This document shows positions 1 to 11,300 of a stretch of 60,000 nucleotides of DNA, piece after piece. Within the stretch, counting starts at the first letter, position 1. Each line of letters begins with the position of its first letter. The notes beneath the pieces are model-generated. The model was not told the origin of the DNA. It did not search any database and saw only the letters and a program-made list of their open reading frames with translations. The DNA comes from Membranipora membranacea (taxonomy: Eukaryota; Bryozoa; Gymnolaemata; Cheilostomatida; Membraniporidae): contig OU612068.1 in NCBI GenBank assembly GCA_914767715.1, positions 26,042,001 to 26,102,000 of the forward strand, in the 5' to 3' direction. A program made the position numbers and the translations under genes.

Positions 1-376
1 GAATGGGCTTATAAAAATTACAGAAAAAATGTGGAACAGATCATATGCAAGGTGATACAACAGATAATGAACAGAGTGTGGAATGACATGAGAGAGAATA
101 CACTGCCTGAGTATGTTTTGATCTGTTTACATGTATCTGGGAGCTCCTGGTGGTCGCTTCTCTACATTACCAATAATGTCTGGTAACCTGGAAATACAAG
201 GAAACATTCATGTAGAGTTAGAAAACAGGAAATACATGATGGCACAATTTGATCTACGCAGGTCAAAGGTGTCTGAAGAAGACCTGCAATCATACATGGA
301 GATATTTGTTTGGCTCAGAAATAAAGACAAAAAAGTAAACTTCACAAAGATCGAATCAATAACAGATCAGTGCTGA
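1..376 (+). CDS. Possible 3' end of a convergent gene, frame broken
   Basis: Two overlapping open frames on the plus strand read like protein. Frame 1 is open from base 1 to 183 (begins E-W-A-Y-K-N-Y-R-K-N) and frame 2 from about 122 to a TGA at 374-376 (ends I-E-S-I-T-D-Q-C). They would join into one reading if a single base were removed in the GGGAG at about 134-138, giving L-H-V-S-G then A-P-G-G-R-F. I could not find a splice pair that makes the switch, so this may be a terminal exon with a sequencing error, a pseudogene, or chance. No family recognised. It would end about 115 bp from the stop of the minus-strand gene, in convergent orientation. Confidence 0.3.
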
Positions 377-423
377 TTATAGAGTAAAAGTCATTTGTTA
401 GGTAAGGGAAATTATCTTCCCTT

Positions 424-452
424 AACCAACCAACCAACCAAACCACCAACCA
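424..452. repeat. (AACC)n microsatellite
   Basis: Short imperfect AACC tandem repeat between the stop codon of the minus-strand gene and the weak plus-strand coding stretch. Confidence 0.8.
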
Positions 453-489
453 AGACAAGATGATTCAACATGACGTGTAAAATGAGATC

Positions 490-2381
490 TTACTTTGAAT
501 ATCTGTTGATGAGCTCAGAGTTCTCTTTTTTAGCCTCTTCTTTTTCAGACTTTTTCCCTGAGAGTAAATCCTCGGCCTGCTGCCGGAGCATAAATGCTGT
601 CTGTTTTTTGAGCGGATGGCCGAGTGGATTCATATCCCTTTGCTCGTTAACACGACGGTTAGCGCCGTACTTATTTAGAGACATGTCCAGGGGGTTATCA
701 CATATACCGTCATGCATAGATAGGAAGAGTGGAATGTATACCAGGTAGTCTATGAAGGAAATCTAAAAGATCAAACGGAATACCAAAAATACAATAAAGA
801 TCATCTACAACTCAAGATCTCTGCAACTTTCAAGAAAACAAGCACCAAATATAGAGCATTACTTTTAGTAAAAATAATAATTTTATCTTTCTTCTAGTTC
901 AAAAGACTTTTCATGTCTAGTGTTTGATTGCCAAGACAGAGAGAGTATCATAACGGCAGAAGTAAAAACCTAAACTTTATTATTTTTTATGTTAAGTTTA
1001 ATTTTGAAACCACAGAACTTTATGATGCACTGGGTTCAAAAGCAAACAAATTATAGGAGACAACTATAATATTAAAACCCACCTCTCTCCACTCATTTGG
1101 CTCTAGTTGAGTGATTACATAGTCTTGTTGTTGCCAGCTCAACCCTCCTGCTATAAGTTCTATCATTAGGGCCTCACTCTTGATATAGTTAGGATCGCGA
1201 TCTCCTGATGCGTTACACTCAAACATTGACCGATATAAGCCTATCTTACGTTCTATGTCGGCTAGATTACATATCTCTAGTAAACTCTTGCAGTAAGTGC
1301 TAAAAAAGAGACCATTTGTATGCTATAAGCATGGAGGGGCTGGTGCATGGTATGTACATTGATATATAAATAACTCATGGTTTTTTTTGTGTGAGTGAAG
1401 AGGATTTATGGGCAGGGTTATGGAAGGTCGAGATACAATTTACACCAAATTAACATAAGATCAACTGGACAATATAGATGAGAAAGAATGGTGTTTGAAC
1501 TTACTCCATTTTAGTTATCCGCTCACATAAAGCTACACTAACTCCGAACATACGAAATGTTACTGACGAATGTTCATCCAGTGCTAATACTTTCATAACA
1601 TAGTCTATCTGTTTCTTTGTCACACTGTTTATACTGGGAACGCCCTCCAGTGCCACTTTGAAATCCTGAAACAAACAATGGTTTATAAAACAATTGAAAT
1701 TTCCAGTGTTTTTTTTCTATTCATGTGACAATTGCATGTCAAGGACAACCAGATACATTGCTCAGAAATTGTCCACTGTTTGGTCACGTGCACACAACTC
1801 CTGACATGTTAACGCTCTAGCCCACTGCCAGCTAACGTATTTGAGTTCATCTCTGTCATCACAAGATATCCAAAATGGACAGACTAAAACATGGTACAAA
1901 CAATTTTGTTTAATTCCCATTATTCACATTGGGAATTTTAGCCACATAGAACAAGACTGTGCAGTATCTTACATTTGCATTTTTCACTGGTTCCTTGAAA
2001 CACTGAATGGAAAGAAAAAATTGGTTAATTGGCTTTATTTTAATGTGCTGCGTTGTATTTGGGAAAAATTGTGAATGCAACAAGTTCTAGTCCAAAGTTA
2101 TTTTAATAATGACAAGGGCACACAACTGCCTTCTGTACCACAAACCTCATATTTGAGGACGCCTGTTTTATTATCATCCTCTACTACAAAAGCTCGAGCA
2201 TAGACATCTATCTTCTTCATATCCACCAGCCTGTAAGCTTGTAGATAGTCTATGCTTGCATCTCGTTCTGGTTCCATTCTATCAACCAGCTGAGAGTCTT
2301 CCACCATTTTCTTCATATACTCGAGTAGAACGGTACCTCCCTTCTTCATGAGAATCTGTACACGCCTACGTCCAGGTTTTA
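490..2381 (-). other. Folded C-terminus, degenerate EF-hand-like pairs
   Basis: Exons 2381-2146, 1665-1505, 1299-1083 and 762-490 code for a regular helical region. The helix-loop-helix spacing in V-M-K-V-L-A-L-D-E-H-S-S-V-T-F-R-M-F resembles an EF-hand whose calcium loop has lost most acidic ligands. A second pair follows around G-L-S-W-Q-Q-Q-D-Y-V-I and I-S-F-I-D-Y-L-V-Y-I-P-L-F. The protein ends with a charged tail after N-P-L-D-M-S and the stop at 490-492. The resemblance to EF-hands is by pattern only, and calcium binding is not predicted. Confidence 0.5.
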
Positions 2382-5300
2382 CTATATAACATTAAATAGT
2401 ACATTACACAAAAAATTCATTAATATGTATCATAATATAGACTTGTCTTCTCATGAGTGAGAATATTCATGGTGAAGGTGGACAGGTCAAAATTCACACT
2501 GAGCCTATTTCACAATGCAATGCCTAACTATTCCATCATTTTAAAGACAAGCTTTCTGAAACTAGTTACGTACTTATCGCCAAAATCATATCACCTTACC
2601 ACAGAAGAACTCAATTTCACTCTTTTCCCTGCATGGCATATGAACACCGGAATTGCATTGAACAGATACAGAAAAATGTCATGCTTACATGTTGAGGTGT
2701 CTAGATCACTGTCATCTGCCAAATCATCTGTGTTAGCATCACTGCCATAGTCTGCAATGTTCTTCAATCCGACCTACAGAAAAGTACATGAGTCACTTAT
2801 TTTGTGAATTCCAAAAACTGCTTACCACCAATGTGAAATCAAACTCAAATTATTAGGCTGTGCAATAAGATGAATGGAAAAAAATTATAATCTTTGGACA
2901 GTCCAGGTGGAATCCAGTAACTCGCCAAATTGTGCAATAGTATGAATGGAGAAAAAGTAAATGATCCGTGGAATATTAAACAACTTGTCAAATAATAGAG
3001 TAAAACTCAAATAACTGGAATAAAGTCATATCCAAAAGAACTCTTGTTTCCTAGGAAGTTACCTTCTTTACACCACCGGCACTCTACAAGTCAGACGGAA
3101 CAATGTTGCTTAAAATCAGCCTACAAGTACATCTTGGAAGGCTCCCAGGTGTTTGGATCTCAGGCGCTCAAAGGGAAAATAGAATGTTGTTACTGCTAAC
3201 CTTTTGACCACCTTTAACAATTTCGAGGCTGTCTCCAAACTTTGCTTTGAGAGCTCGAGCGATATCCTGTTTAGACATATTTGGGTCGATACCCAGAGCC
3301 CTGAGATCGTCTGCAGTCAGCTTGTCAATATCGATCCTGGTCTTACCGGCCCTGAGACGAAGCTTACCATCAGGACCCTTCTCAAAGTAATTACCATCGT
3401 CCTCTTCTGTTAACAAAAGCATATCAATTTACACCTAGTGTACACAGCAAAAGTTTTAAAGTGTACTTGATACAAATGATAGAAACTAGAAAAAATGGCA
3501 CAACTTATGTGTAAAAACATTCAATCATGCTATTAAGCCTGTCTTGACAAACTTTGTCACTATAATTTTACATAGCGTAAGTAAAGTAGAAATTCATAAA
3601 TTTTACACATTGCAAAAGACAAATAGCAATATACAGTTTAGTGATAACCAAAGAGTCTAAATTTAAACATAATCACTGACATTCATTTTGTTATTTACAT
3701 CCTTGATGCACAAAACTCACTCTTTATTCTGTGTTTTCGGCTCTCTTTGCCTTCCTTTATCTTCTTCTTTCCGATGAGATTACCGAGAGAATCATACTCA
3801 AACTCATATTCAGAGCCAGACTCTCCATCATGGTACTTCTTTTTCTTTCTCTTGATTCTTCCAAATTCATCATATTCCTTAAAACACAGACAAATTCTTA
3901 GATCATGAGATTTTTATTCAGGTTAATTAAGCCCATATTGATATACTCTGTTGCTATGGCGGGATCATCCCAACCAAAACAAGGAAGCTTGCCGAGATGG
4001 GCTAAGGTTGAGACTAAATACCTTAACTTGCAATTCAGGCAATCATTTTAATAATGCACGGTACACATGCACGAGCAAAACAATTTACGAGGAAGCAGGG
4101 AGAGTATAACCTTAACTAACAACCAATGATAGGAATGTATGTGACATTCAATTATTTCTGAAAGATCAGATACCAGTCAATAAAAACCATATAAGACAAA
4201 CTAGATGATGAACAAGACACACATTGGTTGTGGTAAAAATTATTCAGAGGGTTGTCATGCTCTGCTCTGTAATAACTTACAATCTCATATTCAAAGTCAC
4301 TCTCTATGATCTCTTCGTCTCCTTTCTTTGTGCGTCTCTTCTTCTTACCATCAGCACCAATGAATGACTCGGCTATGGGAAATAATGTTAGTGAATCAAT
4401 CAATCAATCAATGAATCAATAAGGTTCCTCACTTTCAGAACTGATGCATCATAGTGACATGATTGGGCCTGCGGAGTAAACAAAAGCAGCTCTTCGACCA
4501 AAAAACGTGTATATGCATGCAAATCTGTGACTTTCTGTCGCAACAAAATTGAAATACGTTATTTTACATTGAAAATTGATAAATCTTCTTTGACGTAAGA
4601 ACGCCTGACCTGGGATAAGTTAAGATGACTTTCATTGGTAAACTTTGTCAAAGACAAGTTACAATAACATATAAATATGCTGAAATGGAATCACTACGAA
4701 ATATCTCTCCCAAAGCTGCACTACACTTACTTTCACTCTCATCATCACCATCATAAGCTCCGCCCTTCCCTCGGCCTTTCTTCCGCCGCCCTTTTCCAAG
4801 TGGACCATCATCTGTATTCAAGAAAAGCAATGTTATAGAGAACGAATTTTTTTTCACCAAAGATTTAAAAATTATTGTGGAAGTGAGACTAAAGTAGCCT
4901 TGTAACCACACCTCTGCTCTTCCTGTAATGTTTTTCTTTGCTCCTGCTGCTGCGTGTACTGCTGTTATCAGACCTGCTAGTGGACTGGGATGATGACGGG
5001 GAACTGTCTTCCGCCATGTATCTGCCAGAATTAACACTCGGTAACAACCCATCTTCTCTCGGGTCGGCTTTAAACTTCTTGAGCTTGATGATACGGGGGT
5101 TCTTCCAGAGAGCCATGGATTTTGGTCTCGGCGATTTGCGCTCCAAATATGAGAGATACTCATCAGTGACAGTTTGTCTCTTTGATCTTTCAGATTTACT
5201 CTTTCTCCTCTTTGTTTTAGACAAAGTGACATCATCAGACTGGTCGGGAAGCTCTAGTCTGGGTGGATCATCAAACTTGTCAGGGAGCTCTAATCTGGGC

Positions 5301-8300
5301 GGGTCATTTGATGATCTCACTTCGTTGATAGCGTTGGTTGAGATTGCAATAGTTATACCCATTGTAGGAGATATGATATCACGGTTAGACCATGGAGTAG
5401 CAATGTCAAATCGACCCGAGTTATTCAGACTACCTAAATCAGACCCATATGAGCTCCTCCTACAGTATATACTGTCCCTTGGTGACAGCACTGCTGGGGT
5501 TGTTGCTGTGGATACGTCAGGTGATGTCGAAGGGGGATAAATCCTTACCGCGTCTTCAGACATCAAACTCATTCTGCTAGCATTTTGCTGTGTTTTTATA
5601 TCTAATATTTTATGTGTCTGTTTGTTGTCAATGTGTGGTAGATCAGTGTTTTGTGAACTTTCAGCTGCTCTTGGTGTGTTAGATGGTGACACTTCCGGTA
5701 CACTTTGAACAGCCATTCTCGGAGTGTCAACAACATTTGTGATAGACTCCTTTGTAAGTTTGTGTCTCCCTCCTCTCCTAAGCTGATCAGCCTTCTCTTT
5801 CACTATGTAAGTAGTACTACGCCGAGGACTCGGCGACCGACTTGGTAAATTATTAGAAGAGACTGTCAACAAACTGTCTAGCTTGCTACGGCTTGGCTGT
5901 AGAGTCTGACCAAATTTGGCTTTACCCATTTTTGAATTCCTCTCGGTAACTTGGACCAGTCCACTCATATCCCAAAATGACCCAGTAGTGAGGGTTGTGT
6001 AAGGGACAAACACGTGAACCCAGTAATGATCTTATTATAATGTGCTAATCGATAGAAGATCTAACAAATTTGGCAATTATTTATTGATGACCTCAAATTT
6101 TATGAAGTTTAAGTTAAATTGTATTGATTCAGAAATTGTTTTGTTGCTACACATTTCATTGATACCCATTTGGGCAGATCGTCAAACAAATACCTGCCTA
6201 ACTACACATCCTGCTGGCTAACGATTGTAATTTTAAGATTGACAATTCAAAACCTATCACAAGCGCGACATCGGTAACTCTAGAGAATTTATTATTATTG
6301 AGAGCAAATAGTCAGGCATATAAACTCATAGCAGATTGTGGCAAAAACAAGAGTCAATATTTTATTAATATAACAGCAAAACTAACCTTCGCCTTCACTA
6401 TCCGCCTCGTGTCCGTCCTTATTCTTTTTGCCTTTTCCCTTCCCTTTACCCCAACTACAACAAAAATTACAATTTAATTATTTATAAAGCCTTTATCTTA
6501 TTTAAGTTTTCAATTTATGTTTTCAATTTACAACTAGCAAAGCAATGCGTCTATCTTTATTACCTTAATGTACACCAGAGAAGAAAAGTAGAAAAGTTAG
6601 CGGGTTTGTATATTTGGAGTTGCTTCCCTTGATTATTTACAGATAGGACCATACTAAGGAGGCACAGAACACTTTTTGCTGTGTAAATCTGTTAACTTTA
6701 GTGAGCCACATTTGATCTCCGTATCCCAAAATGTATATTTTGAATCATTCGTTAATCTGATGAAAACAAGGTTTTTGTAATTTTACTCACTCGTCATGGC
6801 CTGGTCCCATACCCCTGTTGTCATCTTTTCCTTTCTTGAATCTGTCACCACCTTTCTCGTATGTAACCATACTCTTGTACTTCTCCTTGAAAGCCTCCGG
6901 ATCCTTGTCATATTCATCTGAGTCCCAATCGAGGCCCTCCGCCAAAGCTCTCTCCTTGCGTAGCTGCTTTTTATTTCTGAAATACGAACAGGCTACTTAC
7001 TTTTTGCATAACAGACTTTTTTGGTGCATAGATATGAGTTAAATATTTTGAATTATTGAATTTGATTCAAAAATGTCGAGAAATTAGTTTACAGATTGTG
7101 TTTTGTTGGAGGATGAAAATTTTAGAATTGGTAAGCTCATAAACTTATTGATTTTGTATGTGCCATTCAATCATAAAATATGAAATACTGACATTGGGAA
7201 TAATATACATATAATAATAACTCTATGAAGTCATCAGTCATGACAATATTGACTTACTTTTCATGTTTGGCCATGATCTCATCATATTTATCCCCATACT
7301 TCTCACGCCGCCGTTTCTCTCTCTCAGCTTTTCTGATTGCTTTCTTCTCCAGATATTCTCTTCTCTCCTCCTCTGTCATTGCGTCCAGATCTGGTTCATC
7401 TTCTGTGTCTGTGGACCGATCACTGATGGAAAAAATAGCCAAGTGATCCTTGTGAAAATTATAAGATTCAAACAGAGTTGTCTTCCCTTAGTGCAAGTGA
7501 AAGATAACTCACCCTGAGTATATCATTAAAATCTGCACATGGTACCAGTAGTGATCAATAATGTTGGTTGAAATGTGAAAGAGTCAAGGATCAGGCAGTG
7601 ATTGAAATATATAATAATGTTTACAAAAAGCTTATACTTATTGAACTATTGGTACTCAGGCGCAACCAAGTGGTGCACAATTTCTGTAGTCCAATTAGAA
7701 GTTCAACTCTAGAAAGTACTGCTCGTGACCTGTGTGTTAAAACCATAAAGCTGCAACTGCAATCGTAGTCTGAAGATTTACCTGAACCCGCCTTCAAAGT
7801 CCTTCCTTGATTTGCCTAGTTTTGATTTTTTGCCGCCGGCTTTGCCACGCTTTACTTTTGGAGGCTTCTTGCGATATTTCTTGTTGCCGTCTGAGTCATA
7901 GAAGCTTTCATAGCTGGACGCACTATCATAATCTGGATATATAACACAAAACATTAGAGTGAGTTCTCAACAGTCTCATCATCAGCAGGTATAGGTGAAC
8001 TTGATCACATATAGTATCATCTTAGCTCGTCAATGATGCAGTCAGTCAGCAATTTCAAACCAAAGCGAAAGAAAGTGAAAGATTTTAGTACCGTTTTTAC
8101 CCAGAGCACCCTGTGATTGATTTTTAATATCACATGGTAATATCGGATCTGGTTATAAAACTAAAACTGAACTAATGTATAGCCAATATTCTTTTATTAA
8201 GCAGAGACATGAGTGCAGAATACCCATAACGGATATTACAAACAGGGATTTAGACCTACCAGGACTGGAGTAGCCTTCCTCAGATCCATGCCCGATAACT

Positions 8301-11300
8301 CTGCCATCTTTATCCCTGATCCTCTTCTTCCTCTTCTTTGTTCTCGTCCCACCAGCGCTCACATCACTGAAGTAACTGTAATCATTAATTAACCATTAAA
8401 TTTCAAGGAGACTCCATTCCAAACAGGTGCTAGTGATGGGGCATAGTTTTCACCGAGTTACCATCTGATGTCATCAATAGTTACCTGTATTCGCTGTCAC
8501 TGCCATGCCGTTTCTTTTTCTTCTTTTTTTTTTCAGCTCTTCTCATGGCTATACTCTCATCACTATGATATTCCTCATCTGTACCGTATGTTCCATCAGC
8601 TTTCCTCCGCCGCCTTCTGACACGTCTCGTACCTCCCGCACTCGTAACACTACATAATAACAAGTTTAATATAAATATGCTCTGGATATTTATAGTTGTC
8701 TTGCATGAAATTTAATTTAACACTGCTTGTGTGATCTGTTTGAGACATCCCTTGAGTCAATCCCTTGCTTCATTCAAAAATGCCACTCGGAGCTACATGC
8801 TCAAACTTTCTTTTCCTAGCTATTGTGTATTAGCTTGTGTAACGTTTCACTGCTTATTAATGCCTGCGTGTAGTTTGTAATTTTTCCTGTCATTGTTCTT
8901 GATTTTTAGTTACATGTCTTTTTAATTCTACACCATTTTTTATCAATTTCTTTTCTGTTTTCTGGGTACAAGCCCTAAGGACTTATTCTTCTCCAGAATA
9001 AACATGGAATATATATATCTCACTCATAACAAGCATGAAAAGGGTATGTTTTCCTACAATTAGCCATTAAGCAATAAGATTAGCTTGGAGGCAAACAGGG
9101 CTTGTGAAATGGAATTTCAATCTTCCATAGTTCCCATGATATCAATTCAATGATTATAGAGTGCAAAGTGAACTATTCTCTTTGAGAGTTCAATTCTAGT
9201 CTAGCGTTGTGTGTTACTCAATCTAATAAAAACATATCCAGATAAAACGCTTTATATACAGACCTGTAATAGCTGTGAGCGCTGTCAGCGCCGTGTCTTC
9301 TCTCTCGTCTGCGTCGCCTTCTCCTAGCCTTACCCTCCTCATCCTCAGAGCTGTGAAATGAGTGCTCTGCTGAGTATGTCCCGTCAGCTCTCTTACGTCT
9401 GCGCTTAACATGACGTGTTCCACCTGCACTGACTACACTCCGATAACTACAGAGTACAAGTAAAGAGTATCACAGTGAGTAAAGTGGGGAGGTCATGTCC
9501 CTGCCAGACATTGGATGTCACATGGGAAGCAAATATTCAGCTTGCCTTCCTATATGGTCAACATTCTAAATATTTTCCCTTTGGAAATACTTTACAATCA
9601 GAAGTGCGTTGTTTGCATTGAAAATGATTGTTAAAGGTTATTTCTAGGGCTCTTCCACTTCTACTTGAAAACTCTTACTTACAAGTAGGTGTTTTAACTC
9701 TTTGGGATAAGGAAAAATCACATAGTAGCACCACTATTAATGATAATATAGTTACATAAATCTTTAGCTTGATTATACCTGTAATCTGAATCTGAGTCTT
9801 TGTTGCGTTTGCCTTCCTTCATGGCCTTATATTTCTTGATCTGTTCTGTGGTAATACCATCCTCATCACTATCACCGCCTTTTCCTTTTTTACCTTTACC
9901 TTTTTTGTATTTAACCTTCCCTCCTTTTAAAACTTCTGCCAGATTTTCAAAGTCTTCGACTTTTCCGAGTTTTCTGTAAAAGATCATTATCAATTGAAAA
10001 CCAGGAATCTAATGTTATATGATACAATCATACAGAAGTCATTGCCTTGTGTCCCTGATAAATCTTACACGCACAGGCAATGACGGGAGTTGATACGGAC
10101 GCCAGTGTGTGATTCAGATAATTAAATAGGTGACTTGCAAATTACCACCATTAATCCTTCCTTCCAAAGGATGATGAGATGTTGCACTTGCTAGTCACTG
10201 CCATGCAATTGGCGTCCCAGGAGAAGTTCCTGATGGTGTAAATTTATTAGCAGCTTCTGCACCAGGCCTAGATATATAGAAAGAGATCATATTATCCACT
10301 TTATAAAAATAGATGTATACTCACTTTTTCATTTTCTTGCCTGTTTTTGGATCAATGAATACCTCATAGACTACGCCATCCGCACCCACAATCCTATCTC
10401 CTGAAAACACAAGGCAACTAGTGCTAAAAAAGTTTCAAGCACGTTCTTTCAGTGCTGATGGTGATTCCACTGTTTTCAGATCCCTGGGATGCACCGGGTC
10501 AGCAGATCAACACAGATGTGATCGGAATAAGGTGAGAAGAAAATCAGCTACTCCAACAAAAGTCACTCACCAAGTTAATAAGAATATAAGTTGCTTACCG
10601 GCTTTAGCGTTATTGACTTGTTCATCATCAGAGTCAGCAGCGTATACAGTACTAGCTTTCTCCCAGCCTTCTATATCCTCATCATCACCCAGTCCCATCA
10701 TCTTCTTCAGGAAGTTTTTATCTCCTCCGCTCGCCTGAAACGCGGCATACTCGTCCTCCGTCATCATAATGGTCCTTTCCACCTGATCACACACAAAGAC
10801 ATAATACTGACTGTATCTCCCACCTTGGTGAAGGTGAAGAGAAGTGATGAAAATGGCTTCCTGGGTATCAGCTTTGTTAGAGATTGTCTTTTGCTATTTG
10901 GTAATGATATTGGTAGAGCGAGGCTTTAGGGTGCTACAGCAATTTATGTGCAAACAATTAGAAATCAAATGATCTAAGACGCTGACCCTGTCACTCAAAG
11001 ACCTTTTTTATACTTTAATAATCCCGTGAGAAAATTGACCCCCATAAGATTGGATCAATACGAATTGTACCAATAAATATTGAAACTATGTCACGAACCT
11101 GTCACTCATAACCTCAATCACTAATATTTGAACTCTGAGACCTTAAATAATTTAGTTACTAGAACATCAATTCCTTTGTAAGCTTACCAGTCTTCCACTC
11201 TTGGTGCGGACCATGGTTTTGACTACTTTCATCGGTTTGGGTGGTTGTTCAACTTTTCTCCAGCCCTCCACCTTTTCATCTTTACTCATGTATTTATTGA

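Larger units (their letters stand above)
2689..7932 (-). other. Charged middle region of the repeat gene
   Basis: Exons from 7932 down to 2689 code for alternating basic and acidic low-complexity sequence with interspersed short motifs: Y-D-S-D-G-N-K-K-Y, a coiled-coil-like E-E-R-R-E-Y-L-E-K-K segment (7422-7258), G-K-G-K-G-K-K, and two degenerate copies of a G-x-D-G/E-F-G-x-x-K-R-x-K pattern (4372-4281 and 3877-3721). Exon 3406-3201 is different. It has a structured piece with I-D-I-D-K-L-T-A-D-D-L-R-A-L-G-I-D-P, resembling a small helical domain. Introns here hold no other gene. Confidence 0.75.

Noticed and set aside
4648-5235. 195-codon minus-strand frame overlapping the alternative exon
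   Set aside because: It overlaps two better exons in another frame and reads through the donor and intron.
4938-5540. 200-codon plus-strand frame opposite the alternative exon
   Set aside because: It is Leu/Ser-rich antisense of a Ser/Asp/Lys-rich coding exon, which commonly yields such frames. No splice signals fit.
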